Assembly: GCA_030748435.1 (NCBI GenBank)
Contig: JASMLZ010000096.1
Span: 1-46,387, forward strand
DNA length: 46,387 bases
DNA from: Gammaproteobacteria bacterium
GTDB lineage: Bacteria; Pseudomonadota; Gammaproteobacteria; Pseudomonadales; Balneatricaceae
Direction of reading: 5' to 3'
Part shown: positions 26,199 through 35,601 of the stretch, piece by piece
Layout: the number at the start of each line of letters is the position of its first letter
Numbering within the stretch: the first letter of the stretch is position 1
Notes under the pieces: model-generated
The model's database searches: none
The model's input: only the letters and a program-made list of their open reading frames with translations
What the model was told of the DNA's origin: nothing
Translations under genes and position numbers: made by a program

Positions 26199-27176
26199 TT
26201 AACTTGTCGCTTGCTGATGGTAGGCGTTGACGCGTTCCACTTCTTCCTTTGATCCCAGCACTACCGGTACGCGTTGGTGAATTTGTTCTGGCACTACGTC
26301 CATAATTGACATGCGGGTGGTGCTGCAGGCGCCACCAGCCTGTTCGATCAGAAAGCTCATGGGGTTGCCTTCGTACATAAGACGTAATTTACCAGGCTTG
26401 TCAGGCTCGCGCTTGTCATAGGGGTACATAAAGATGCCGCCACGGGTCAAAATGCGATGTACTTCGGCCACCATGGAAGCGACCCAGCGCATATTAAACC
26501 GTTTGCCAATAGGGCCCTCTTCGCCTTGTAACAAGTCAGCAACATAGTTTTGCATGGCTGGTTCCCAGAAACGCTGGTTGGACATATTAATGGCAAATTC
26601 CTGAGTTGCCTCGGGTACTTTTATTTGCGCATGGGTTTGGTAGAAATCACCGTCATAATCCAGAGCATAGACATCAACACCATTGCCAGTAGTTAGCACC
26701 AGAGTAATGGCTGGGCCATAAAGTACATAGCCGGCTGCCACTTGTTGATGGCCGGGTTGCAAGAAGTCATCCATGGTCACCTGACTGCCGGGTGTGCTTG
26801 TGGGCAGAATGGAAAAGATGGTGCCAACCGACACATTGATATCGATATTGGAACTGCCATCCAATGGGTCAAAGGTCACCAGATAGCGACCCTCGTCACC
26901 ACCACTAATAACGTCATCTTCCTCTTCCGAAGCCACGCCAGCCACATGACGGTTACTTAGCAGGGCATGTTTGAGCAGTGCGTTGGCAACCACATCGAGT
27001 TTTTTTTGTACCTCTCCCTGTACATTTTCAGAGCTTTCGCTGCCATAAACACCACTCAAAGCGCCGCCCCTTAGTTTGCCGCCAATGCTTTTACAACTGG
27101 CAGCAATGGTGTCTAGCACCTCTTTTAAATGTGGATCAATATTGGTTTGCTTAAGAGCATCGTGCAGGTTTAGCAT
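26199..27176 (-). CDS. fbp: Fructose-1,6-bisphosphatase class I
   Basis: Fbp removes the 1-phosphate of fructose-1,6-bisphosphate in gluconeogenesis. The 325-residue protein carries the metal-binding signature TFDPLDGSSNIDINVSVGT, VASEEEDDV, and the C-terminal active-site region LMYEGNPMSFLIEQAGG. The ATG at 27176 was preferred over an in-frame start at 27233, since AGGA lies upstream and family members begin near this point. Transcribed toward copy B and ppa. Confidence 0.97.
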   Translation of the reverse strand: MLNLHDALKQTNIDPHLKEVLDTIAASCKSIGGKLRGGALSGVYGSESSENVQGEVQKKLDVVANALLKHALLSNRHVAGVASEEEDDVISGGDEGRYLVTFDPLDGSSNIDINVSVGTIFSILPTSTPGSQVTMDDFLQPGHQQVAAGYVLYGPAITLVLTTGNGVDVYALDYDGDFYQTHAQIKVPEATQEFAINMSNQRFWEPAMQNYVADLLQGEEGPIGKRFNMRWVASMVAEVHRILTRGGIFMYPYDKREPDKPGKLRLMYEGNPMSFLIEQAGGACSTTRMSIMDVVPEQIHQRVPVVLGSKEEVERVNAYHQQATS

Positions 27177-27311
27177 ATTTGCTAGACATCCTTTATGGGG
27201 GGAGTAATGGGTGATGAAGAAATTAAGCCGCAATTATAGGATAAAAAACGTCCAAAGTCTTGGTTATCGTTGGTACAATGGTATTTTTATGTCCCTTTTT
27301 AAGGTATACAA

Positions 27312-27941
27312 ATGGCACTCTTGCAACAACCACCCAAGGTCATAACCTTAGCCATAACGGGTGCTTCCGGCGCTCCCTATGCTTTGCGCTTATTGCAGTG
27401 TCTGGTGCAGGCTGGTTGTCAGGTAAATGTGCTTGTTTCTGCGGCAGCTCAAGTCGTATTGGCAACAGAAACTGACTGGCAAATACCCGGTGAAAAACAG
27501 GCTCAGGCGGCCTATCTTGCCCGGCAGGTTGGTGCGCAAGAAGGACAGATACGGGTTTATGGTAAGCAGCAATGGATGGCGCCCGTGGCCTCGGGCGCCG
27601 GTGCCGGTGACGCCATGGTGGTGTGCCCCTGTAGCACAGGCAGCCTGTCGGCTATTGCTAATGGTGCCAGCGATAATCTGATCGAACGTGCGGCTGATGT
27701 GCATTTGAAGGAGCGCCGAGCACTTATTTTGGTGCCTCGGGAGGCGCCATATAGTGCTATTCATCTGGAGCATATGCTTAAGTTGACTCAGATGGGGGCC
27801 TTGATTATTCCGGCCAGCCCGGGTTTTTATCATCAGCCTCAAAGTATCAATGATTTGGTAGATTTTATTGTTGCTCGCATACTGAATCAGCTATGTTTGC
27901 CTCAGACGCTGTTACCCGCTTGGGGAGAAAATGACGCATGA
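27312..27941 (+). CDS. ubiX: Flavin prenyltransferase
   Basis: UbiX prenylates FMN to make the cofactor of the UbiD decarboxylase in ubiquinone synthesis. The 209-residue protein has the N-terminal [30 protein letters not shown], and [14 protein letters not shown] followed by [10 protein letters not shown], all hallmarks of UbiX. It is divergent from fbp and overlaps the next gene by 11 bp. Confidence 0.97.
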   Translation: MALLQQPPKVITLAITGASGAPYALRLLQCLVQAGCQVNVLVSAAAQVVLATETDWQIPGEKQAQAAYLARQVGAQEGQIRVYGKQQWMAPVASGAGAGDAMVVCPCSTGSLSAIANGASDNLIERAADVHLKERRALILVPREAPYSAIHLEHMLKLTQMGALIIPASPGFYHQPQSINDLVDFIVARILNQLCLPQTLLPAWGENDA

Positions 27942-28209
27942 GGCAGGCTTTGTCTGTCGCTCAGGCTGTGCTGCCTGTTGCATAGCACCTTCTATCAGCA
28001 GCGCCATTCCGGGCATGCCAAAGGGCAAACCGGCGGGAGTGGCTTGCGTACAACTTGACCCCGCTGGACTTTGTCAGCTGTTTGGTCATCCGTCCAGACC
28101 AGAGGTATGCTTGGCTTTTACCCCCAGTTTGAAGATCTGTGGTGAGAGCAATACTCAGGCATTGCATATCATTAACCATTTGGAATATATAACCAATCCG
28201 GACAACTGA
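27931..28209 (+). CDS. YkgJ-type zinc/iron-chelating cysteine-cluster protein
   Basis: This 92-residue protein begins with a cysteine cluster (CRSGCAACC, about residues 9-17) and has further cysteines in GVACVQ, GLCQLF and EVCLAF, the pattern of the YkgJ/UPF0153 family thought to bind a metal. Biochemical function is not established. It overlaps the end of ubiX by 11 bp, so its translation is likely coupled to UbiX. Confidence 0.8.
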   Translation: MTHEAGFVCRSGCAACCIAPSISSAIPGMPKGKPAGVACVQLDPAGLCQLFGHPSRPEVCLAFTPSLKICGESNTQALHIINHLEYITNPDN

Positions 28210-28570
28210 TAGCCAGTGCCATATCTTGCAGACTGGAATCTAGGCCGGACTCAGCCTGCCCCCTGAGCGTAGCGAATGCTTTGGGTATTAGTCCGACATG
28301 GTCGGGTTAAAACCCGTCCTGCATGCCATAATTGCTGGATTAGATCCCGCCCCATTGGATTGAATGTTGGCGGCCTGTATGTGGGCTGGTGGCGTCACTT
28401 CAGGCAGCTTGGTCAAATTTGTGTATATTTCCACTAAATGGCTGCGTTGCCGGGTGGATTCACGCTATAATTACAGGTTTGAAACAGTCTTTTGGTCAGC
28501 TCGCCAAAAGCAGTATCAACCATTAACAGTTTAGCCATCCTGCCAAACGATCAAAAATGAGGAGCGATTA
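28210..28570. other. Intergenic region upstream of proA with palindromic segments
   Basis: This 361-bp stretch lies between the YkgJ-type gene and proA. It contains two adjoining dyads, CCGAC-atg-GTCGG (28293-28305) and the 14-bp palindrome CGGGTTAAAACCCG (28303-28316), perhaps a terminator-like or REP-like structure. TATAAT occurs at 28466-28471 as a candidate -10 for the proA-rodA transcript, without a good -35. No RNA gene was recognised. Confidence 0.45.
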
Positions 28571-29842
28571 ATGTCCGTACTTGAGTATATGCACACCTTG
28601 GGGCAACAAGCCAGAGCGGCAGGTGCCGTATTGGCCCAGACCCCTACCGCTAGTAAAAATGCGGCATTGGTGGCCATGGCTGAAGCCATGGATGCAGCTC
28701 GACCGGAATTAATGGCTGCCAATGCCAGAGATTTGGAGGCCGCTTTAGCCAATGGTTTGGATGCCGCCATGCTGGATCGTTTACGCATTACCGATGCCGG
28801 TATTGATGCCATGATGCAAGGTTTGCGGCAGGTTGCTGAATTGGCCGATCCTGTAGGTGAAATTACCGATATGAACTATCGCCCATCGGGTATTCAGATT
28901 GGTAAGATGAGAGTGCCATTAGGGGTGATTGGTATTATCTACGAATCACGACCTAACGTGACGATAGATGCCGCCAGCTTATGTTTAAAGTCGGGTAATG
29001 CTGCCATCTTGCGGGGCGGTTCAGAAGCCACCCATTCCAATCAGGCCATTGCTGCTTGTGTTACTGCGGGCTTGCAAAAGGCGGGTCTGCCTGCCTATGC
29101 GGTACAGGTGGTTAGCACCACTGACCGGCAAGCTGTAGGCCATATGATTGCCATGCCTGAATATGTGGATGTGATCGTGCCAAGGGGCGGTAAAGGCTTG
29201 ATTGAGCGTATCAGCAATGATGCCAAGGTGCCGGTCATTAAACATTTGGATGGCAACTGCCATGTTTATATAGATGATGCAGCGGACGTTAGCAAGGCCA
29301 TTAATATCAGTATTAATGCTAAAACCCGGCGTTATGGCGTTTGTAATGCCATGGAAACCCTGTTGGTAGCTCAGTCACGGGCGGCTGAATTACTGCCGGA
29401 AATTGCCCAGCATTTGCAGGAATTTGAGGTCGAACTGCGGGTCTGTGATAAGGCTTATGCCCTTATCGCAGAGTCTGCTGGCGCTCGTGTAGTGATGGCT
29501 GATAAGGAAGATTGGTTTGCCGAATATCTGGCTCCCATATTGGCTGTGAAGGTGGTGGCGGATATGCATGAAGCGATTGCCCATATCAATCATTATGGCT
29601 CCCATCATACGGATGCCATTGTGACTGAAAACTACACCAAGGCACGTGCTTTTATGGCCGCTGTGGATTCCAGTTCAGTGATGGTGAACGCCAGTACCGC
29701 TTTTGCCGATGGTTTTGAATATGGTTTGGGTGCCGAAATTGGCATTTCCACTGATAAAATTCATGCCCGTGGCCCGGTTGGCTTACAAGGTTTAACATCG
29801 CAAAAGTATGTGGTGTTTGGTGATGGTCACACACGGTCATAG
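28571..29842 (+). CDS. proA: Glutamate-5-semialdehyde dehydrogenase (gamma-glutamyl phosphate reductase)
   Basis: ProA reduces gamma-glutamyl phosphate with NADPH in proline synthesis. The 423-residue ALDH-fold protein has [38 protein letters not shown], and the catalytic cysteine in [17 protein letters not shown] lies upstream of the ATG. It heads a run of six co-directional genes with short gaps. Note that putA at 3555 encodes the opposite, catabolic direction. Confidence 0.97.
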   Translation: MSVLEYMHTLGQQARAAGAVLAQTPTASKNAALVAMAEAMDAARPELMAANARDLEAALANGLDAAMLDRLRITDAGIDAMMQGLRQVAELADPVGEITDMNYRPSGIQIGKMRVPLGVIGIIYESRPNVTIDAASLCLKSGNAAILRGGSEATHSNQAIAACVTAGLQKAGLPAYAVQVVSTTDRQAVGHMIAMPEYVDVIVPRGGKGLIERISNDAKVPVIKHLDGNCHVYIDDAADVSKAINISINAKTRRYGVCNAMETLLVAQSRAAELLPEIAQHLQEFEVELRVCDKAYALIAESAGARVVMADKEDWFAEYLAPILAVKVVADMHEAIAHINHYGSHHTDAIVTENYTKARAFMAAVDSSSVMVNASTAFADGFEYGLGAEIGISTDKIHARGPVGLQGLTSQKYVVFGDGHTRS

Positions 29843-29851
29843 GTACCGTTT

Positions 29852-30502
29852 ATGAGTATGGTAAAAGTCTGCTTTGGTGGCACTTTTGATCCAGTTCATG
29901 CGGGCCATATTGGCTCTGCTAAGGCTTTGGCAGAACTTCTGGCTGTGCCGGTCACCTTGCTGCCTAATGGTGTGCCAGCCCATCGGGATAGGCCTGATGC
30001 CAGTCCAGAGCAGCGCCTGGCGATGTTACGCATGGCCTGTGAGAATGAAGCACAGCTATTAGTGGATAGTCGGGAAATTGAGCGCACTGGCCCCAGCTAT
30101 ACCATCGACAGTGTGATGGCCATGCGGGCAGAAATGGCGTCTAGTGATGGGTTGATTTGGTGCCTTGGCGAGGATGCATTTGCCCAGTTACACACCTGGC
30201 ATCGGTGGCGTGATTTATTGCAGTATACGCATTTATTGGTGCTGCAAAGACCCGCTAGTGACGGGCCTAAAGACACTGAGTTGCTGGATTTTTGGCAGCG
30301 CCATCGGGTCAGACAGGTGCGGCACTTGTTGGCCCGCCCAAGTGGCAGCATTGCCAGTATAGGGTTGCCGCAATATGCTGTATCGGCTACGACTATAAGG
30401 CAGTTGCTGGTGCAGGGAAAAACACCGCCGGAGCATATGTTACCGGCCAAGATAGCGCACTATATAGCGGCGCAAAATTTATATAAAGTGGAAGCAAATT
30501 AA
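29852..30502 (+). CDS. nadD: Nicotinate-nucleotide adenylyltransferase
   Basis: NadD makes deamido-NAD from nicotinate mononucleotide and ATP. The 216-residue nucleotidyltransferase has the FGGTFDPVHAGHIG motif (residues about 7-20) with the HxGH signature, and the C-terminal VSATTIRQLL motif. It follows proA by 9 bp and precedes rsfS by 2 bp, the usual proA-nadD-rsfS-rlmH order of Pseudomonas-type genomes. Confidence 0.96.
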   Translation: MSMVKVCFGGTFDPVHAGHIGSAKALAELLAVPVTLLPNGVPAHRDRPDASPEQRLAMLRMACENEAQLLVDSREIERTGPSYTIDSVMAMRAEMASSDGLIWCLGEDAFAQLHTWHRWRDLLQYTHLLVLQRPASDGPKDTELLDFWQRHRVRQVRHLLARPSGSIASIGLPQYAVSATTIRQLLVQGKTPPEHMLPAKIAHYIAAQNLYKVEAN

Positions 30503-30504
30503 TT

Positions 30505-30873
30505 ATGGCTATGTCCGTAGAAGCATTATTAGACCTGGTAACCGAAGCTCTTGATGATATGAAGGGCAAGGATATTGTCCAGTTGGATGTACGTGGTTTG
30601 TCCAGCGTCACCGACTATATGGTGATTGCCACTGGTACGTCTAATAGGCATGTAAAATCCTTGGCAGAAGAAGTGTCCTTTAAGGCCAAGCAGGCTGGTT
30701 ATGCACCATTGGGCGTGGAGGGTGAAATGAACAGTGATTGGGTATTGGCTGATCTGGGTGATGTGATTGTACATGTTATGCAAGCTGAGGCGCGTGAGTT
30801 TTATGACTTGGAACGTTTGTGGAACCCTGCCTTGCAGGATAATGCTCCGGCTACCTTGATGGTTGAAGACTAG
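30505..30873 (+). CDS. rsfS: Ribosomal silencing factor RsfS
   Basis: RsfS binds ribosomal protein L14 and blocks joining of the ribosomal subunits when nutrients are low. The 122-residue protein has DLRGLSSVTDYMVIATG-like core (LDVRGLSSVTDYMVIATG) and GDVIVHVMQAEAREFYDLERLW. Length is near the family norm (about 105-125). The start at 30505 is an ATG 2 bp after nadD. Confidence 0.96.
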   Translation: MAMSVEALLDLVTEALDDMKGKDIVQLDVRGLSSVTDYMVIATGTSNRHVKSLAEEVSFKAKQAGYAPLGVEGEMNSDWVLADLGDVIVHVMQAEAREFYDLERLWNPALQDNAPATLMVED

Positions 30874-30885
30874 CTCCGGTTTGCT

Positions 30886-31353
30886 ATGAAGATCAAACTA
30901 TTGGCAGTGGGTAACAAGATGCCCCCCTGGGTTACGGCAGGCTATCAGGAGTATGCCAAGCGTCTGCCTGCGTATATGCAGTTGCAGTTACAGGAGTTGC
31001 CTTTGGGCTTTCGTGGTGCCAGTGCTGATCCTGCCAAGGCCATACACAAAGAAGGGGAGTCTATGCTGGCCGCCATTGGTCAGGATGAGCGGGTTGTTGC
31101 CCTGGATGTTAAAGGTAAGCCCTGGAGTACTGAACAGTTAGCCCAACAATGTGCTGACTGGCAAATGGATGGGCGTAATGTCAGTTTGCTGGTTGGCGGG
31201 CCAAATGGTCTGGCCCCGGAATGTTTGCAGCGGGCTGACCAAAAATGGTCCCTGTCTCCTCTTACCTTGCCGCATCCTCTGGTGCGTGTGTTGTTGGCCG
31301 AACAACTATATCGTGCCTGGTCCATTCTTAATCACCACCCTTATCATAAATAG
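30886..31353 (+). CDS. rlmH: 23S rRNA pseudouridine-1915 N3-methyltransferase
   Basis: RlmH methylates the pseudouridine at position 1915 of 23S rRNA. The 155-residue SPOUT protein has the exact family length and the SAM-binding knot motifs [12 protein letters not shown] and [13 protein letters not shown], followed by the C-terminal [17 protein letters not shown]. It lies 12 bp after rsfS. Confidence 0.97.
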   Translation: MKIKLLAVGNKMPPWVTAGYQEYAKRLPAYMQLQLQELPLGFRGASADPAKAIHKEGESMLAAIGQDERVVALDVKGKPWSTEQLAQQCADWQMDGRNVSLLVGGPNGLAPECLQRADQKWSLSPLTLPHPLVRVLLAEQLYRAWSILNHHPYHK

Positions 31354-31361
31354 GCCAACCC

Positions 31362-33236
31362 GTGTCCTGGTCTAATATGAACGCCAAGCAACATGAGAAT
31401 GAACGTTTTCAAATGCGTTTGTGGCTTGCTGTAGGTGTCATGTTATTGGTATTTGGTGTGTTGATAAGCCGTTTGGTTTATTTGCAGGTGATTGAACACG
31501 AACATTTTATGACCGTAGCTGAGGATAATCGTCATCAACTACAGCCTATCGCTCCTACCAGAGGGCTGATTTATGATACCCAGGGCCGTTTGCTGGCGGG
31601 TAATCGAGCTACTCATAGTGTTACTTTGGTACCAGAACAGTTGGCAGGGGGGGTTAGTGGTGTACCTGCGGTTATTGCCCAGTTACAGCAAATTATTACC
31701 ATTGATGCTTATGATATCAAGCGCTTTAACCGCCGTTTGCGGCAGGCGCGCAAACCCTATAGTTCTATACCCCTGCGTTATCGCCTGAATGAACAGGAGA
31801 TCGCCAGAATTACCGTTAACCAGCATTTTTTGCAGGGGGTGCGGGTGGAAGCAGAGTTAGTGCGCTATTATCCATTTGATCAGGGTTTTGTGCATGCTCT
31901 GGGTTATGTGGGGCGCATCAATGACCGGGAAATGGCGAGTCTGGATGCAGTAAATTACAGTGATACCCACCAGGTGGGCAAGCTGGGTGTAGAAAAATAC
32001 TATGAATCTGAGTTGCATGGTCAAGTAGGGTATCAGACCGTTGAAACCAATGCCCGGGGGCGCGTGTTGCGGGTATTGGAGCGTGCAGAACCTGTGCCGG
32101 GCAGTGATATTACCTTACATCTGGATGCTGAGTTACAACAAAAAGCGGCCCAACTACTGGCTGGCAAACGCGGTTCTATTGTGGCTATTGACCCCAGCAC
32201 AGGCGGTGTCCTGGCACTGGTTAGTGCGCCAACTTATGGGGCCAATCAATTTGTCACCGGTATTAGCAGTAAAAACTATAGCAAACTCAGGGACTCAGAT
32301 GAGTTGCCCTTGTTTAATCGTGCTTTGCGTGGGCGTTATCCGCCGGCTTCGACGGTCAAGCCTGTTATTGCCTTGGCTGGTATCGATACGGGTTTGATTA
32401 AGCGTGACTATTCGATTCTGGATCCTGGCTATTATCAGTTGACTGAAGGTGGGCGCCTATACCGGGACTGGAAAGAAGGTGGTCATGGCAAGGTTAATTT
32501 ACATAAATCCATTGTCGAATCAGTGGATACCTACTATTACGATATTGGCCATCAGATGGGCAATGAACCGATGACCAGTTATCTAGCCAAATTTGGTTTA
32601 GGTCAGGTGACTATTGCTGACCAGCCAGAAGCCCTGGGTGCAGTGCTACCTACCAAGAGTTGGAAGCGGGCAGTGCGCAATGCCTCCTGGTTTCCCGGTG
32701 ATTCGTTGAACTTGAGCATTGGGCAGGGTTTTCTGTCAGCTACGCCATTGCAATTGGCTACCATGACCATGGTGATGGCTAACAAGGGCCAGTGGCATCA
32801 GGTGCGTATGATCAAGAGCATTGATGGTAAAGAGGTCAGTGCCATTAAACAGCTCAATCGCACCAGCCCTATTACCCCTGAGGATATTAATCTAGGCCGC
32901 AATAGTGATTGGGATCGTGTGCATAAAGCCATGATTGGCGTGATGCATGGGCGCACAGGTACGGCCAGACGCAGTGGTGCCAATAGTACCTATAAGATAG
33001 CTGGTAAAACGGGTACTGCTCAGGTAACGGGTATCAAACAGGATGAAGAATATGATGCCGAGAAGGTCGCTGAACGCCTGCGCGACCATGGTCTATTTGT
33101 AGGCTGGGCGCCGGCAGAAAAACCAGCCATTGTAGTAGCGGTGGTGGTGGAAAATGGGGGAGGTGGTAGTTCGGCTGCAGCACCTTTAGCCAGACGGCTG
33201 TTTGATGCCTATTTATTGGAACAAGATGATGGCTGA
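31362..33236 (+). CDS. mrdA: Penicillin-binding protein 2 (elongasome transpeptidase)
   Basis: PBP2 crosslinks peptidoglycan during rod-shaped growth. The 624-residue protein has an N-terminal membrane anchor (about residues 25-45), a pedestal domain, and the transpeptidase domain with the active-site serine at residue 330 in PASTVKP (the same number as in E. coli PBP2), SVDT as the second motif, and KTGTAQV as the third. The GTG start at 31362 has TAGG 8 bases upstream; an in-frame ATG at 31377 is an alternative. It overlaps rodA by 11 bp. Confidence 0.97.
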   Translation: MSWSNMNAKQHENERFQMRLWLAVGVMLLVFGVLISRLVYLQVIEHEHFMTVAEDNRHQLQPIAPTRGLIYDTQGRLLAGNRATHSVTLVPEQLAGGVSGVPAVIAQLQQIITIDAYDIKRFNRRLRQARKPYSSIPLRYRLNEQEIARITVNQHFLQGVRVEAELVRYYPFDQGFVHALGYVGRINDREMASLDAVNYSDTHQVGKLGVEKYYESELHGQVGYQTVETNARGRVLRVLERAEPVPGSDITLHLDAELQQKAAQLLAGKRGSIVAIDPSTGGVLALVSAPTYGANQFVTGISSKNYSKLRDSDELPLFNRALRGRYPPASTVKPVIALAGIDTGLIKRDYSILDPGYYQLTEGGRLYRDWKEGGHGKVNLHKSIVESVDTYYYDIGHQMGNEPMTSYLAKFGLGQVTIADQPEALGAVLPTKSWKRAVRNASWFPGDSLNLSIGQGFLSATPLQLATMTMVMANKGQWHQVRMIKSIDGKEVSAIKQLNRTSPITPEDINLGRNSDWDRVHKAMIGVMHGRTGTARRSGANSTYKIAGKTGTAQVTGIKQDEEYDAEKVAERLRDHGLFVGWAPAEKPAIVVAVVVENGGGGSSAAAPLARRLFDAYLLEQDDG

Positions 33237-34380
33237 TTTTCAACGGTTTGTGCCAGATGCCAGTAGCTTCCTGCGCCGAGGCCCCAGTATTTTGGCCCGC
33301 AGTCGCATCGATTTATGGCTGCTGTTACCTGTGCTAGGCATTATGGGCTTGGGGCTGGTCGTCCTCTATTCAGGTGCCGGGGCTAGTCAGGAAGCTGTTG
33401 ACAGACAAGTGTTACGCTATGCCATTGCTACCCTTGGCATGTTGGTAATGGCACAGATCAACCTGCGCGAAGTAGAACGCTTTGTGCCGGTATTTTATCT
33501 TTTGGGCGTGTTGTTGCTGGTAGCGGTATTATTGTTTGGCGTTGGCGCCAAAGGGGCACAGCGCTGGTTGCAGATATTTGGTTTGCCTCGCTTTCAGCCC
33601 TCGGAGCTGCTAAAACTGGCCGTACCCCTGACCGTAGCCTGGTATCTGTCTGGTCGCGCTAGCCCGCCCAGTTTTGGCAATACTCTGGTAGCGTTTATTA
33701 TAGTAGCCTTACCCGTGGTGTTAATCGCCAAACAACCTGATCTGGGAACGGCCATATTGATTGGTGCTTCAGGCATATTTGTCATCTTCTTTGGGGGGTT
33801 GCTGTGGCGCTATGTGGTTCTGGCTATGCTTGTGGGTGCGGCCGGTTTGCCCGTTTTGTGGACCTTTATGCATGCCTATCAGAAACAGCGGGTAATGACG
33901 TTTTTAGACCCGGAAAGTGACCCCTTAGGTGCGGGTTGGAATATTATTCAATCCAAGATCGCTATAGGTTCGGGTGGTGTGAGTGGCAAAGGCTGGTTGC
34001 AAGGCACCCAGTCCCATTTAGACTTTTTACCGGAGACACATACGGATTTTATTATCGCTGTGCTGGCTGAAGAGTTTGGTTTGCTCGGTGTGCTTTTGTT
34101 ACTGTTCTTATATAGTTTTATTTTGCTGCGTGGGTTAATTATTGCCGGCAAAGCTCGAGACTCTTTTAGTCGTATGCTGGCTGCTGGTTTGACCCTCACC
34201 TTCTTTGTCTATCTAGTGGTCAATATCGGTATGGTCAGTGGTTTATTGCCGGTGGTGGGGGTGCCTTTGCCTTTAGTAAGCTACGGTGGTACCTCGGCCG
34301 TAACCCTGATGCTGAGCATTGGTATGCTGATGTCCATAAGAGCACAACGCACATCCAAACGTTTGCGCAAGGTACGATAA
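33226..34380 (+). CDS. rodA: Rod shape-determining SEDS glycosyltransferase RodA
   Basis: RodA polymerises glycan strands and partners PBP2. The 384-residue protein has about ten membrane segments and SEDS motifs such as FQPSELLKLAVPL, AKQPDLGTA, and the C-terminal GVPLPLVSYGGTSAVT. The ATG at 33226 lies inside the end of mrdA, so translation is probably coupled. In related genomes sltB/mltB and rlpA follow directly; here an inverted 7-kb operon lies between. Confidence 0.97.
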   Translation: MMADFQRFVPDASSFLRRGPSILARSRIDLWLLLPVLGIMGLGLVVLYSGAGASQEAVDRQVLRYAIATLGMLVMAQINLREVERFVPVFYLLGVLLLVAVLLFGVGAKGAQRWLQIFGLPRFQPSELLKLAVPLTVAWYLSGRASPPSFGNTLVAFIIVALPVVLIAKQPDLGTAILIGASGIFVIFFGGLLWRYVVLAMLVGAAGLPVLWTFMHAYQKQRVMTFLDPESDPLGAGWNIIQSKIAIGSGGVSGKGWLQGTQSHLDFLPETHTDFIIAVLAEEFGLLGVLLLLFLYSFILLRGLIIAGKARDSFSRMLAAGLTLTFFVYLVVNIGMVSGLLPVVGVPLPLVSYGGTSAVTLMLSIGMLMSIRAQRTSKRLRKVR

Positions 34381-34415
34381 ATACTTGGGCAGGTCTTGTG
34401 TGCCATGCATTTATG

Positions 34416-34475
34416 CCGTCAATGGGCATGTGGTCAATAGGCATACGGTCAATAGACATACGGTCAATAGACAAG
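34416..34475. repeat. Tandem repeat, four 15-bp units
   Basis: Four consecutive units of the form YGGTCAATAGRCATA (34416-34430, 34431-34445, 34446-34460, 34461-34475) fill the gap between the convergent stops of rodA and alr. Units 2 and 3 differ at two positions; unit 1 and the last bases of unit 4 are more diverged. A short minus-strand frame through it (MSIDRM-type repeats) has no sign of being a gene. Confidence 0.85.
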
Positions 34476-34512
34476 CTGCCTTGAGCCCGTTTGCCAAGCC
34501 GGCATACACTGC

Positions 34513-35592
34513 CTAAATATAAATCTTGGGCAAGCGCTGTCCGACACGGGTAATTAGCTCATAGCCGATAGTGCCAATATGTCGCGCTACTTCGTTGGCG
34601 CTAAGATCTGCACCCCAAAAACACACAGGGCTACCGACATCGACACCTGCAATATCCGTGACATCGACTGTCACCATGTCCATAGAAACTCGACCAATCA
34701 GAGTCGCACGTTGACCATTAATGATTAATGGCGTGCCAGTGCCGGCATGACGCGGATAACCATCACCATAACCCATGGCAACAGTGGCTACTAGCGAATC
34801 CCGTTGTGCGGTCCAGGCCTGGCCGTAACCCACAGCTGCGCCGGTGGGAATTTGGCGCAGGGAAATAACCGCGGAGTGCAAAGACATTACCGGTGTTAAA
34901 CCCTGATTACTACTATGTTCACCATCTAAAGGGGTATTGCCATACAGCATAAAGCCAGCGCGGTTCCATGTGCCGTGGGCTTCTGGCCAAGCCATAATGG
35001 CAGCCGAATTAGCCAGGCTAAAGGGCATATCCGAGCTGGGCAGGTTGGCATGGAAGCACTGAATCTGCTGCTGGGTAAAGTTGTTATTCAGTTCATCGGC
35101 ACAAGCAAAGTGACTGGCCATTAACATCCCGGGTGCCACATTGGGGCTGTTTTGCAGCTTGGCCATCAGCTCGGGTAAGCGAAAGGGTGCCAACCCCAAA
35201 CGGTGCATACCTGTGTCTATTTTTACCCATACAGACACAGGTTTTGGTAACTTGGCGTTGACAATGGCATCCACTTGCCAAGGATCTTCAACCATTAACC
35301 AAAAGTTATTTTCACCGGCAGTAATTACTTCGTCATCAGTAAAAGCACCTTCCAATAATAGAATTGGCTTACTGATGCCCGCTTGGCGGAGCTGCAACGC
35401 TTCCTCGATGCAGGCTACGCCAAAAGCTGGCGCATAGGCATCAAGGGCGCGGGCACAGGCCACGGCACCATGGCCATAGGCGTCAGCTTTGATGATGGCC
35501 ATGGTGTTCGATTGTGGAGCTAATTGACAGGCCCATTGATAGTTACTTATCAGAGCCGGCAGGTCTACCTGTAAATGACTGGGGCGTGCCAT
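34513..35592 (-). CDS. alr: Alanine racemase
   Basis: Alr interconverts L- and D-alanine using PLP. The 359-residue protein has the PLP lysine in MAIIKADAYGHGA (Lys34), KIDTGMHRLG, the C-terminal GYGDGYPR and SMDMVTVDV. It is the last gene of the eight-gene minus-strand operon, 9 bp after the D-amino-acid aminotransferase. In this setting it could supply D-alanine as amino donor for D-glutamate formation, or convert D-alanine from cell-wall turnover to L-alanine (the DadX role). Whether the genome has a second alr elsewhere is unknown. Confidence 0.96.
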   Translation of the reverse strand: MARPSHLQVDLPALISNYQWACQLAPQSNTMAIIKADAYGHGAVACARALDAYAPAFGVACIEEALQLRQAGISKPILLLEGAFTDDEVITAGENNFWLMVEDPWQVDAIVNAKLPKPVSVWVKIDTGMHRLGLAPFRLPELMAKLQNSPNVAPGMLMASHFACADELNNNFTQQQIQCFHANLPSSDMPFSLANSAAIMAWPEAHGTWNRAGFMLYGNTPLDGEHSSNQGLTPVMSLHSAVISLRQIPTGAAVGYGQAWTAQRDSLVATVAMGYGDGYPRHAGTGTPLIINGQRATLIGRVSMDMVTVDVTDIAGVDVGSPVCFWGADLSANEVARHIGTIGYELITRVGQRLPKIYI

Positions 35593-35601
35593 AAAAGAAC
35601 C

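Noticed and set aside
25874-26202. Short frames on both strands in the ppa-fbp gap
   Set aside because: They run through palindromic elements A and B, cross element boundaries, and have no Shine-Dalgarno or conserved motif.
34235-34474. Minus-strand frame beginning with MSIDRM repeats
   Set aside because: It results from the 15-bp tandem repeat, which is a multiple of three, and then runs antisense through rodA.
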